Shown here: positions 13,301 to 23,900 of the stretch, one piece after another
Layout of the letters: every line of letters begins with the position of its first letter
Position numbering within the stretch: position 1 is the stretch's first letter
Source: Ciona intestinalis
Lineage: Eukaryota > Chordata > Ascidiacea > Phlebobranchia > Cionidae
Direction of reading: 5' to 3'
Length of the DNA: 64,000 nt
Assembly (NCBI RefSeq): GCF_000224145.3
Contig: NC_020174.2
Span: 1,452,520-1,516,519 of the forward strand
Translations under genes and position numbers: made by a program
The notes under the pieces: generated by a model
Database searches by the model: none
Seen by the model: only the letters and a program-made list of their open reading frames with translations
What the model was told of the DNA's origin: nothing

Positions 13301-13422
13301 CTCCTCTATTCACCTTGTGAGTCACCGCCACTTGTGAACACAGCGATACATCTTCCACTTCCAATCAATGGACTTGACACCGACTTCCTGAGTTTCCTTT
13401 TCATTTGATTGAAGTGGTCCAT
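1331..13422 (-). CDS. PFK: ATP-dependent 6-phosphofructokinase
   Basis: It phosphorylates fructose 6-phosphate to fructose 1,6-bisphosphate in the cytosol, the committed step of glycolysis. Exons in transcript order: 13422-13314, 12974-12901, 12643-12566, 12008-11897, 11296-11163, 10808-10674, 10188-10060, 9611-9470, 8591-8419, 7959-7895, 7630-7549, 5892-5746, 5529-5459, 5058-4968, 4720-4568 (or 4217-4065), 3259-3095, 2688-2515, 2158-2059, 1871-1766, 1433-1331. This gives 780 aa, the length of human PFKM. The catalytic N-half shows [31 protein letters not shown] and GHVQRGG. The regulatory C-half shows [24 protein letters not shown] and GHMQQGG. The start matches the animal family ([10 protein letters not shown]). 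One exon is present in two versions (see separate entries). It lies 335 bp behind the tectonic gene on the same strand. Confidence 0.97.
2755..3080 (+). repeat. ~70 bp intronic repeat family, PFK intron 16 (several units)
   Basis: Successive units share ttataacttgacagtgagc, atgaggtgtatgaatacacc and atggtgtataa-aagacac. The spacing between two ggtgtatgaa motifs (2791 and 2862) is 71 bp; later units drift. The plus strand is antisense to the PFK transcript here. Confidence 0.75.
4065..4217 (-). other. PFK: PFK alternative exon 15b (51 codons)
   Basis: A second 153 nt exon, also phase 0/0 (acceptor gatag|gca, donor gag|gtgaaa). It encodes [19 protein letters not shown]... and [20 protein letters not shown]. 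It aligns without gaps to exon 15a and to the same stretch of human PFK. Both copies are open with good splice sites, so this is most likely a mutually exclusive pair rather than a dead copy. Including both would stay in frame but would duplicate 51 residues inside the fold. Confidence 0.88.
4430..4562 (-). repeat. GCACA/TGTGC-rich simple repeat between the two alternative PFK exons
   Basis: The intron between exons 15a and 15b holds many copies of gcaca and gtgcac on the plus strand, which read TGTGC, TGTGCTT and GTGCAC in the transcript. It is an irregular array with no exact period. It could be a simple repeat, or a binding cluster for splicing factors that recognise UG/YGCY-type motifs. 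Confidence 0.6.
4568..4720 (-). other. PFK: PFK alternative exon 15a (51 codons)
   Basis: A 153 nt exon, phase 0 on both sides (acceptor accag|gca, donor gag|gtacat). It encodes a segment starting [19 protein letters not shown] and containing [20 protein letters not shown]. It is closer to vertebrate PFK in the EGRK part. It lies 350 bp from its sister exon 15b. In the family the TVSNN stretch belongs to the fructose-2,6-bisphosphate site of the C-half. Confidence 0.9.
8211..8270 (+). mobile_element. tRNA-like SINE head, truncated
   Basis: gtggcaaagtggttagctcgcctgcctctaac resembles the A-box half of a tRNA-derived SINE. It matches the head of the copy at 16122-16590 (reverse strand). It lies in PFK intron 9, just upstream of exon 9 on the plus strand. 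Confidence 0.5.
11353..11675 (+). mobile_element. Composite SINE, degraded but near full length
   Basis: The head is gccagaacaaagtggttagtgtgtctgc. A middle part runs through ttgtggccttaggcaa, and the tail is gtgtgtgaaacagaac ... gaggataaataagctacattcattca. The order is the same as in the 16122-16590 copy on the opposite strand. It is inserted in PFK intron 4. Confidence 0.6.
12055..12165. repeat. Short AT-rich tandem repeat in PFK intron 3
   Basis: The motif tttttacagaatattttacagatat recurs about three times with a period of 20-24 bp. It looks like a decayed minisatellite; no function is visible. Confidence 0.6.
12380..12510 (-). repeat. ~70 bp intronic repeat family, PFK intron 3
   Basis: The reverse complement reads gtgagcatgaattgtataa..caccatgtatgtatggtat..aaacacccatgtt, the same unit as at 2755-3080. 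About one and a half units are visible. Confidence 0.65.
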
Positions 13423-13757
13423 ATTAAACAGCACACACACACCAAACCTGAGCCACTAATATTTTGCACACAACTCTAAGTAAAAAAATATAAATTTTTG
13501 GAATAAGCGAGCTAATTCTGGAAGCACACATGTTATAAAAAGCGATATATGAACTAAGTGATAAAAGGTACAGTGGTCTAACTTACAACAATGTACAGAA
13601 GAAGTGTGTATTTAATAATTATCATCTTTAGTCACTGTTTTTGTGCAGCACAAATTAAAGATATATATATAATATACCAATAATTTTAAATCAGTTTTTA
13701 AAAAATTTTACCATAAAACCATAACATTAAAGATTAAACACTCATAATTTGCTGATT

Positions 13758-15485
13758 TTACCTGAACAAAAAGCACAAAAACACACTTAATAATGTTAAG
13801 AATAACTTGTTGAGACTCAAGTTAGAAGTTGCAGAGTTTTTAAACGGAAAAAAGAAATCATTCGGTAGTTTAGCTTGAATCGTGGGTCGCTGTTTAAATA
13901 TTGTAGTTGGGGTTTCAGAAACATCAAGAAACGTAACTGAGTTTTTGATTTCTATTGATTGTGTTCTCGTATCACAATTCGGGGATAAACATACAAATGT
14001 TAGAGTTTGACTTGTATCGTATGAATACCTTACACCAATAATTTTGGCTTGAGGATTTGAAATAGATCCAGCATTTGCATATAAGATTTGATAATGGGCA
14101 CCAAGCAGAATACCGTTACAGCCATTAGCTACTGTTCCAGTCAGAGCACCTGGTGCAGTCTCTTGCACCAAAACCCAATCTTGAGTCGTTATATCCTGAA
14201 TAAGACTTTGAATATCTGAATTACCAAATGCTGCAACATAAAGGTTGGAATTCGTTGTAAAAGTTGCTCTATTTAAAACACGTAAAGCAAGTTGTTGTAT
14301 ATCATCACATGGGGTACTTGATGTGTATGTTATCCTGCAACCTGTAGATAAATCCTGCCCAAACAGAATAGGTGTTCGTGCAACATTACTGCATAAACCA
14401 GTTGAATCAGGTTGGACCAAAGTGAACCCAACATTGGGGTCAGAACTCATAGAGACAGTTTGATTGACAGCTTCATACAATGCTGAAATTACTGGTTTTC
14501 CAACAATGTACCCTGGGTTTCCACTTCTTGCTGTTGTTACAGTGCTAGAGGTTGTTAAAGAAGCAAAACTTACCCCAAAATCTTGAGCTAGAGGTAAACT
14601 AGTTGAAGCTAAGTTGGCTAAAGTTATCGTAACATCAACTGCGGTTATTCCACCTGTTCCATTAACAGTGAAGCTATATTGTGCAGAGGTTACAGCATTT
14701 AAACACTGAAGTAAACCAGTATCATAGGAAGGAAGTGAGCTGCAATTTGAAGTAACCCCAATGCAGGTTTCATTGATGTCCAAAAGACTTGGGTCATCAA
14801 ATATGCTTGAATTGATTGCTAGCAGGAATGCAGACCGTGTTGGAGCAATTTTGAAACCTGCAAAATAAGAAGAAGCTGACAATGAAGGATTAGTAGTGCA
14901 TTCTATAGATAAATCTATGATTGACTGAACACATGAACCCCTTTGATTGATCAGATATTCAACTGGAGAAGATTCCTGACACAAATTTGATACAGATGGA
15001 ACTGGTATCTTGAAAAGTCCGGTCACATTTCCAGTGTAAATTGTGTCAATTGTATCTCCAGATGTGTAGTAGGCTGTGGTAGACAAGGTTGTTGCTGTAG
15101 CTGAGGTTTCATATGTGAAAGTTGGGGTATAAAAGTTGAAGCAAGTGTTACTCGTTGCACACAGTGGGTTGATATAATTGTTTCGCTCCGCAAAGTTATC
15201 CGTTTCGATGCAAAATAATCCGTTTTGATGAGTCTGCACAGTGCTGCTTATACTGTTCACAAAAACTACTTGATCCACGACACATTTCTGATTGTTCAAT
15301 ACATACGACGTGTCTATACACCGACTAAACGTAGCAATATCTGCCGACGTGCAATCAACGTCACAGCAACAATTCACTTCACATACACCTCCTGTAAGAT
15401 CGCACGTACACGTCTGTCCGTTCACGATGACAACCAAGGTCAAAGTAATCCATATGGTGATTTGCAATGCAGCTGTAGAAGTCAT
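13758..15485 (-). CDS. TCTN: Tectonic-family protein (single exon, 575 aa)
   Basis: Tectonics are secreted or membrane-anchored proteins of the ciliary transition zone (the MKS/B9 complex), needed for cilium gating and Hedgehog signalling. Visible here: a hydrophobic N-terminal signal peptide (residues 1-23), then the family's cysteine-rich signature TCTCDLTGGVCEVNCCCDVD at about residues 25-44. A long beta-rich, Cys/Asn/Ser/Thr-rich ectodomain with many N-glycosylation sequons follows. The C-terminal hydrophobic tail (LFLTLLSVFLCFLFR) could be a transmembrane end or a GPI-type signal. Its length is close to human TCTN1-3 (about 590-700 aa). The family assignment is firm; which paralogue it represents is not decidable by eye. 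It has no coding introns, unlike vertebrate tectonics. PFK follows 335 bp downstream on the same strand. Confidence 0.9.
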   Translation of the reverse strand: MTSTAALQITIWITLTLVVIVNGQTCTCDLTGGVCEVNCCCDVDCTSADIATFSRCIDTSYVLNNQKCVVDQVVFVNSISSTVQTHQNGLFCIETDNFAERNNYINPLCATSNTCFNFYTPTFTYETSATATTLSTTAYYTSGDTIDTIYTGNVTGLFKIPVPSVSNLCQESSPVEYLINQRGSCVQSIIDLSIECTTNPSLSASSYFAGFKIAPTRSAFLLAINSSIFDDPSLLDINETCIGVTSNCSSLPSYDTGLLQCLNAVTSAQYSFTVNGTGGITAVDVTITLANLASTSLPLAQDFGVSFASLTTSSTVTTARSGNPGYIVGKPVISALYEAVNQTVSMSSDPNVGFTLVQPDSTGLCSNVARTPILFGQDLSTGCRITYTSSTPCDDIQQLALRVLNRATFTTNSNLYVAAFGNSDIQSLIQDITTQDWVLVQETAPGALTGTVANGCNGILLGAHYQILYANAGSISNPQAKIIGVRYSYDTSQTLTFVCLSPNCDTRTQSIEIKNSVTFLDVSETPTTIFKQRPTIQAKLPNDFFFPFKNSATSNLSLNKLFLTLLSVFLCFLFR

Positions 15486-16121
15486 TTTAAAACGCCTTTG
15501 TCTTCAGGCTGTTGTTATTTCGCACCTATATAGTAAACAACATTTAAACTTACTTTGATTCCTGCGAATCAAAATAACAAATTGAACATCGGAAGTCAAG
15601 CGTATCGTAAATTACAAAGTAATTCAAGCTGTTTAAAATACATTTTATTGTAAAATTTTTACAATAAACTTAAACATGTAAATTTATATACATCGACCTT
15701 TCATTTACTTATACTTATTAAAAATTATTGTTTTATTTATTTAATAATACTATTTACTATAAGTGTTATCAATTTATACGTTAAAACAGTTTGATTTTTT
15801 AATACTATTTTGTATGAAACGATTGTTTTGTATATAACTTGTTATAACTTGTTCATATTTGTTTTTTTAGCAATTTCATGTTGTCGACAAAAATCGGAAT
15901 AGTTTTTTAAAATGACAAACTATTTCCCGCCGATTTTGGTTTGCCGAAAAGACTGGCGTGGTTCAACAGGTTTAAAGTTTGACAGGTCAAATGTAAATAT
16001 TCTTCCTGAAGTACAAACTTTAGAAATGTGATTTTGAGACCTTTGTATTTACTGTAAATAAGTTTATTTGTACAAGTAGACTAAATAAAAGCTTTGTTGT
16101 GTATGCTACCCGTTCGTTTCA

Positions 16122-16590
16122 GCTCATAAATAAATGAATCAATGTAACTTACTTTACCTCCGCGTGGCCGGAGAACGACAGTCGTTATAACACGAGTGTT
16201 CTGTTTCACACAACTCATGCCAGCTTACGAGTTACCATGTATGTTCGTGGGCGAATATTTTTTGGGGCATTTTTTCCTTTTTTTGTTTATGTCTGATAAT
16301 TTGGGTAATACTGCCGCTGGTGACCAGTGAAAATTTTGGTCTCAAAATGTTCCTTATGTCTTCCTGACTCGCTGTATAATTTTTTTTTAAACTCGGGCGT
16401 TCGTGTCGAAAATTAACTTTGAAAATGCGCGAAATCGTGGACAATTTGGACAACCCGTTAGTGACCACTGGGCTGAAGCAAAGTGTCTTGCCCAAGGACA
16501 CATATGGCCACAATGGTAGCAGCGACGAGCCTTGAACCGATTACCTCTGGGATACCGGCAGGCGTGCTAACCACTTTGTCACGGTGACGG
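16122..16590 (-). mobile_element. Full-length composite tRNA-derived SINE
   Basis: On the minus strand the element starts with a tRNA-like head: gacaaagtggttagcacgcc (A-box like) and ggttcaaggctcg (B-box like). It then runs through gccatatgtgtccttgggca and cagtggtcactaacgggttg. It ends with gtgtgaaacagaacactcgt, an inverted-looking cgtt..ctccggccacgcgg block and a tail gtaaagtaagttacattgattcatttattta. The other partial copies in the window match pieces of this one. Family membership in a described Ciona SINE is likely but not checked. Confidence 0.7.
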
Positions 16591-17108
16591 ATAATTTTGT
16601 TATAACTTATATTAGGACGAGTGTGGGGTTAGGCGTTAGGGTTTAAATCTAATGTGTATAATCCTTGTTTTGTTACATTCATGGCTCAAATATTAATAGA
16701 AAAAGCTGCTGTGTTTCGTTTTCTTTATAGAACTACTTTTTAAGAGGTAGCCTATTGCCTCTTTATTTTTTTCTGTTTTCTTTTAATAAATGCAAAGAAA
16801 AATTACTTGTAAAATTTTCCCTTTCACTCCTGAACATTGGGACAATTCTATGTTTAAAAAAGAAATTCTGCAAAATATGGCAGTTCATCACGAGATCTTG
16901 CTTGTGCAGGACGGTTACTTTTCATGTACGCGCGCGTGCCATCAGCAAAAAAGGCTTGCATTTACAAGCCACATTGGGAAATCCTAGTTAATATAATGTG
17001 AATTATAGCGTGCATAACCAAAATGTGGTAAAAAAGTCACTCGTGTACCTGCCATACTTTGCAGACTGGATATAATGCCTGTTATGCGAGTTATAATCAG
17101 CTGGTCGA

Positions 17109-17116
17109 TGACGTCA
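17109..17116. promoter_or_regulatory. CRE palindrome TGACGTCA
   Basis: A perfect 8-bp CREB/ATF site within cgatgacgtcatcg, itself a 14-bp palindrome. It lies about 820 bp upstream of the importin start and 1.6 kb upstream of the tectonic start. Confidence 0.5.
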
Positions 17117-17929
17117 TCGCAGCAATTGATAACACATTTTAAACGACACAGTTGCATTATCTATGAATGTATAAACTCACATTGGTTATAGCAAATAAAC
17201 ACGTTACGAAATATTAAGTTAATTAGTGGGACTGGGCAGGTGTAACTGACATAAAAATATTGGGATGCTTTGCCCAAATAGAATTGAAATAAACATGGGT
17301 CAATATTGTGTTGATTGGAAACTTTTTCTGCTTGATTTTTGAATTTGTATTCATTATGTTCATGGCTTTTTCTTTCAATGGTAAACTGTTTTCCAATTAG
17401 TGATGTAAGACATTCCTTACATGATAACCCATTAACATACAATAACACAACATTATTCAGTAACAAATTATAATTTTAGTTATAACTAAAATTCAAATTT
17501 CATAAAATTTGGCTGGGCTACTTTTTAAGTTTTTGTTGTAAATCTTTTTTCTTTTATATTGGCGATTGGATAACCAAGGTGACACGATTTAATTCTCCGC
17601 TGTTGTAACTATATCAATTTTAGACAATTGCCGTGAGTTATTAACCAATGCCGTGGAAAAGTGCCGCGTCGTGGTACTAACTTAAGATGTCTAAAAGATA
17701 CATATTTCGTACTTTTGAGTAGTTCAGTTTAACATGAAATTCTAAAAAGTGGGCATATGGCCATGTTAGAAGATGCATCATACTGCCATCTACATAACCA
17801 GTTAGTTAAATTATTGTGGACCAGAAAGTTTCGAAACATTTATTAAATTATTTTCCCAAATACCAAAATATTTTTAGAGTGCTCATAGCTCATTGTTGTT
17901 CTTAAAGTTTTTGTTTAAAATATAAAGGA

Positions 17930-20900
17930 ATGGCAGAAGTAGCCCAACAATTCATTATGAACCTCGTTCGTGTATTGGAGAAGACTGTTTCAACAGGTAT
18001 GTGTATTGTTCCCATGGTGTGATTTTTGTTGTTTTTAAATACAACCAGTATAGGTCTAGTTAATTTATTGTCACTTTACAATATTTGCTCTTTCAGGGAC
18101 GATATCATATTTAAGCAAAAATGTTACACTCAGAATATTGTTAAATATTAACAAATATGTTATGTATAACTTGTTGCTGCCAGGTGTATATCCATTAAAA
18201 ACCTTCATATATGTTTTGTGTACCTACGTAGTATTCCATTCTGTAAGTTTTGACATGGTTAAACAATATGACATCAAAATATTGATATACATAATAGGTG
18301 GCCCATAATAGCTTTATTATAGTTAACATATTTATATATATATATATATAGTTAATTTAAATTAACGTATTTTGTGTGGTGTATGTGATTCTTACTCATT
18401 TTCCTTATAAGTTGAATGAGTAAGTTTAAATATAATTAGCTATGATGTATTAAAGTGAGTGTAATGTTGTAGTGTAACCTTTTCACTTACTGTTCAGACC
18501 AAGCTGAGCTCATTGCATCTCAAAGTTATTTGGAAGAAGCAGCAAAGACAAATTTATCTGAATTCCTGGTGCAGTTGTGTAGCATACTCGCTGATACTAC
18601 CAAGTCAGATGTGGCTCGCATGGCTGCTGGTTTACAGGTATATAAATGATGGATCATAGTCAGTTAATAAAGGAAAATCTACATTTCCAGCTTTTAAAAT
18701 TCCCAGTTGCATTTAGAAAAGCATTTACCAATTAGCGTCTTTAGTTTTTTTGTTTTGCTTTTAACTTTAAAAGGTAATATAACAATTGTTTTACCGCCCA
18801 AATACTAAGATGGGTTGACAAATGTTTTGTTCTAATCCTTCATAACCATATGATATCCTTTTGGTCACTATAAGCTGACTTTGGTTCACAGCTAGATTGT
18901 AAGCATAGCTAGGACTTCTGCAACTACACCTTTTACTGTATTTGCATGGCTAGCCTATTTTTTACAACCTGTCACTTTTATCTTAGATCAAAAATTACTT
19001 AACATCCAAAGATAGTTCAGTGAAGCAACAACATCAACAGCGCTGGTTGTCTTTGGAAGAATCCGCTCGATCTAATATTAAGAACTTGGTGAGTTATATT
19101 TAAAATCGCAAGTTTTCAAAGTTACTTAACAAAGAACATATTCTGATATGCATTACTTAATTACTGAGCTTATTTTTCAGTAATGTATAATAGTTAAACC
19201 ATTCAGGTCAATTTAACAAAATCACCATTCACAACTACAGGTTTTTGACAATGACCCCATTTTCTGCTATAAATTTACCTATGCTATGACTGTACACTGT
19301 ACAGCTTTAATGGTCTGCTTTTTAGTTCAATGGCATATTTGGTTAATATTACATAAGTTCTTTAATATACATTCCCTTGTTAAATGATTTGTATTGTGTG
19401 TATAAGTATGATATAAACCATGCACTAAATACGCGCATAGTGACTCATAATGGGTCTGTGTATTGTATGGAGTGAAGAATGGATGATTAGTTGTAAGCGT
19501 CAGATTAAACACCCACACTTGCACTCTGGTCATGACATGTTACATAGGTAGCACTAAACTATATGCTTCCATAAAAGGAAAAGCTTAACTGACAGTTTGT
19601 GTCATAATGTTGTATTAAAGTATCACCAAACTAATTTAACTATTAGGTTAACATGATGTACCATTGTTGAATATAATTGTGTTGCCACCATTGTTGTTAT
19701 TGATTATCTATTTGGCCGAGGTCCTACATTAAGGCAAGCTATGGGACCTGGGATTGGGATTCTGGGTTTGAAGCCTTACACCCAGATTAATTAAACTTAT
19801 TACACAGGTGATACAAGCACTTGGTACAGAAGTAACACGACCATCCTCCGCAGCACAAGTAATCGCCGGTATTGCTTGCGCTGAAATACCACTTGGTCAG
19901 TGGCAGGTGTGTATGTTTTTGTTAAGGTTATTGCATCAACACATGTAAGTTATCACAGATGCCAAGAGCCAACTTTGTGTGGCAGGGTGGCATGCTAGTC
20001 TAGAATTTGCTGCTTTAATCAGTAAATATTGCGATTGGTACGTTTACCAATAATGTAACATTTTTTTACTAGTTGGACATGATTTTCTTCCCTGTTTAAC
20101 TATTACTGCCTCCCTAGTGTTTCATAAGTTTAACACCTTTGCAAGTTATCCATGTAAAAATGCATATTAAACATACAGGAGTTGATATCTCACTTGGTAA
20201 TGAGTGTCACAAATAATGAATCAAGTGCCCAACTAAGAGAAGCAGCTTTGGAAACAATCGGATACATGTGTTCAGATATGGTAAGCATATTCAGTATTTC
20301 AACCTCGCATTTTAGGTTTGATGCATTTGACTGTTCATTGTGGCCTAGAAACTACAATGTAAAATAAAAGAAGGTAACACCTGTTAAGTTATTTTACATC
20401 AAGAGAATGAAGCTTCAGGCTATTATCCTGTATGTATCAGGATTGTACCATTAACTCTGGGAATTTTGGAAAAAATACAAATTTTCTCATTAAACTTACA
20501 ACAAAAAACAAAATTACACTGGATATATAAATTAAAACTTTTATAAAACAACTTTTGTGTTTTTGACCACAAGGACCCTGAGCACCTGATGGGACACTCC
20601 AACGATATTCTAACAGCAATCGTGCAAGGGATGAGGAAAGATGAAACGAACGACAACGTAAAACTTGCAGCAACCAATGCAATGCTTAATACACTCGAGT
20701 TCACCAAAGAAAATTTTGATCATCAGGTTTGTACAATGTTGTGTGATGTAATAATCGAACATATGACATCACATTTAAATGTAACAGAAGCAAAGTAGAT
20801 ACAAGGCATAGTAGGCGCCACATTATTTCGTTACCATTAGCTCATTCTCTTTCAAGCAGTCTCATAAAATAAATATATTTAATGTAGAATGAGTTACCAC

Positions 20901-23900
20901 TGGAAATGGTAACACTCTGCCCTGGAAGTTAAGGTTATGTAAAAAGAATGCCATGATATTTTCCCTACCTTTTCACAATAAGAGTTTCATTACGCTTCTG
21001 CATGCTCTGGCTACTTAATAAAAGCTGAAAATAGGGTAAAGTGGTGGCAGTGGCATCTTATCTTTTTAACCATATCATATTACACGGGATTATAGCAACA
21101 CATTTTCTTAACAGAATGCTCTATATTTAAATTATTTTGTTTTTATTTTTAGAATGAACGAAACTTTATCATGCAAGTTATATGTGAAGCCACACAAGTG
21201 GAATATACAAAGGTGAATCAAATGATTGATTTTCATCAAAAAGTATTTGACAGTTCTATCAGTTGTTTATAATAATATAATATGTCTTGTAGTTTTGTAG
21301 TTTGCTAATTCCATAGTAAAACATGTTTAAACAATAAATATTTATAAGATTTCACTTTGAATTGTTATTGCTGTGTTTAAAAAAAATAATCCCGGAATAA
21401 AATATACTTAAACTGTGAAGTGTTTAAAATATAAACTAAACATAAATACACAATCACCAGTATTACTTTGCTGTCATATAATATTTAAGCTGCTGTAACT
21501 TGTAAGTACTATTGTGCATTCCAGATCAAGGTAGTTGCATTGCAATGTATGGTGAAGATTATGTCTCTCTATTACAAATACATGGAAGCTTATATGGGCC
21601 CTGCATTATTTGCTGTAAGTACTTTTAAACTTCTACTCTACTTTATTTTATATTAACTGGACCCTACAGCAATGCACATCAGGGAACCTGATATGTACTA
21701 CATTTGCCCCCTTCCGCCTTCTATCAGAAAAATATTTACTTTAGTTTTTATTTGTATTGATAGGCTTACTAATATTTTTATAAGTATATGTCAGGATACA
21801 AATAGTCTCTGTCTAACCTGTCCTTTACTAGAAACACTGACATTATTGTAATATGATTATGACATCATAGATCACAGTGGAAGCAATGAAATCAACTGAT
21901 GACGACGTCGTTCTGCAAGGAATCGAATTCTGGTCGAATGTTTGTGAGGAGGAGATGGATCTTGCTATTGAGCTTACAGAGGTCAAATATTCCTTACAAT
22001 TAGTTATTTAAACTTTCCTAAGTTGTATAAAAACTTAACAATAAGTATTTTATAATCCAACCGTTTAGCTGAGGATTTTACATTTAATACACAAAAATAA
22101 AATTTAAATTTTTCATGGAAATTCGTAGAGTATGCTGCAGTGAATTTCGTGGTCTGTTTATTGAATTATTTACACAGGCATGTGAAGCTGGGAGACCACC
22201 GGAGAATATAAGCAAGTTTTATGCTAAAGGAGCTCTGCAGTACCTTATACCTATTCTTGTTGAACTACTTGCTAAGCAGGTAGGTTGGTTTGGTTAATGT
22301 ACAGTTGATATAAACTGTAATAACCAATAAGGTCATAAATTGGTATGACTTATTTAACATACCTCTCTTTCAGAATACAATTTATATTTTAGATTGTTTA
22401 TAATCTGCCTAAATGAGAAGTAGCTGGTAGCACCTTGGGTGTTTAAGTAATCGGTAATAGGCCTACTTCTATATCTTAAGTGTCAGTTGTGCCTCACTGA
22501 ATACCTCACCCTTACAAAATAATCTATTTTTTAAGTGTTTATAAACTGCCTCAAAGAATGCTAGGGTTTTGAGGTGGTAGACCTACAAGCCAGGTTTCAT
22601 GTGTGTCTCACTGAATACCGGCACTTATAAAATATGGTCTCTATTATTATGTATACACCCCTTCCTCGGTGTGTCATGTGTTAAACTAATAACTAACATT
22701 AATAACTAACAAGGTAAATTATCATTAAACCTTACTTTGTAAAATTTCCACCCAGGAAGAACTGGATGATGAAGATGATTGGAATCCATCCAAAGCCGCA
22801 GGTGTTTGTCTCATGTTGCTTGCCACCTTATGTGAGGATGATGTTTTACCATTGGTAAGTTGCCCAGCTGTATGCGTCGCATAACATTAAGTTGTTACCA
22901 AAATCTGGGGTCTAGGTTACAGTATTTAAACATAGGGAACCTCATTGATTAATTTGGCAATATACTTTGACTCAGCTTGTTTGTATGAACCCATAACAAA
23001 AGTGTTAAAGTTTTAAGGCTTCAAACTGAAGTGCTAAACTTTGTATTGTTCTGATCCATTTTACAAAGGCTGGTGTCACCACAAAAACTCCTAACATTAC
23101 TTACGCCCATGTGTATGTAGCTCAACCTAATCATGCTGTTACAATTACCTTACTTCTTCAACTTATTATATAATCTTCCTTGTGGCATGGTCAGCAATCA
23201 AAGAAGTCCTACATATTTATTTTCAGTAATATAAGGCAGATAAATTTTTAAAATGAATCGCGATCTCTAAAGTGCTAATAATGTTCACATCACAGGTTGT
23301 TCCATTCATCAGTTCTAAAATTCAAGATCCAAACTGGAGAATGAGAGATGCAGCCGTCATGGCATTTGGTGAGCTTATGGTATTTCTATTGCAAGATAAC
23401 GACATACATAGTTGGCAGTCTTATAAGCTGTCTCTTACAAAAAATCATTTCAAAAAGGATATTATCACAGTATGGTGATGATGTGTATAAATAGGGTAGA
23501 AAGTAATTTAAAAATAATTGTTTCTAAAATATGCGTAATAATATTCCAACCCTATTTTCGCACCCCAGGTTCCATATTAGAAGGTCCGTCCACTGATAAA
23601 GTAAAGAGCATTGCCCTTGATGGGATGGCAACCTTTATTAACCTTCTATCTGATGAAAGTGTGGTGGTGAGGGACACTACAGCTTGGGCTATTGGAAGGT
23701 GGGAACAGTTGATGTTTTTTGTTTGTGTTGGAAGGAAGAGTTGAGTTGAGGCTATGAGTGTAGCTTGTTTGTTGTGGGCTGGATAGTTAAAATAACAGTG
23801 ATATTCATGTTATAACTTGACATTGAGCATAAGGTTTATCTATGAATACACCATGTGTATCTGTTGTATAGGAAGATGCTTGTGTTATAACTTGACCGTG

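Larger units (their letters stand above)
15486..17929. other. Intergenic region between tectonic (-) and importin beta (+)
   Basis: A head-to-head gap of 2.4 kb that must hold both promoters. It contains a SINE copy (16122-16590) and a perfect CRE palindrome (17109-17116). I see no convincing protein-coding exon; short open frames near 16755-16991 are AT-rich with no recognisable content. Confidence 0.6.
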
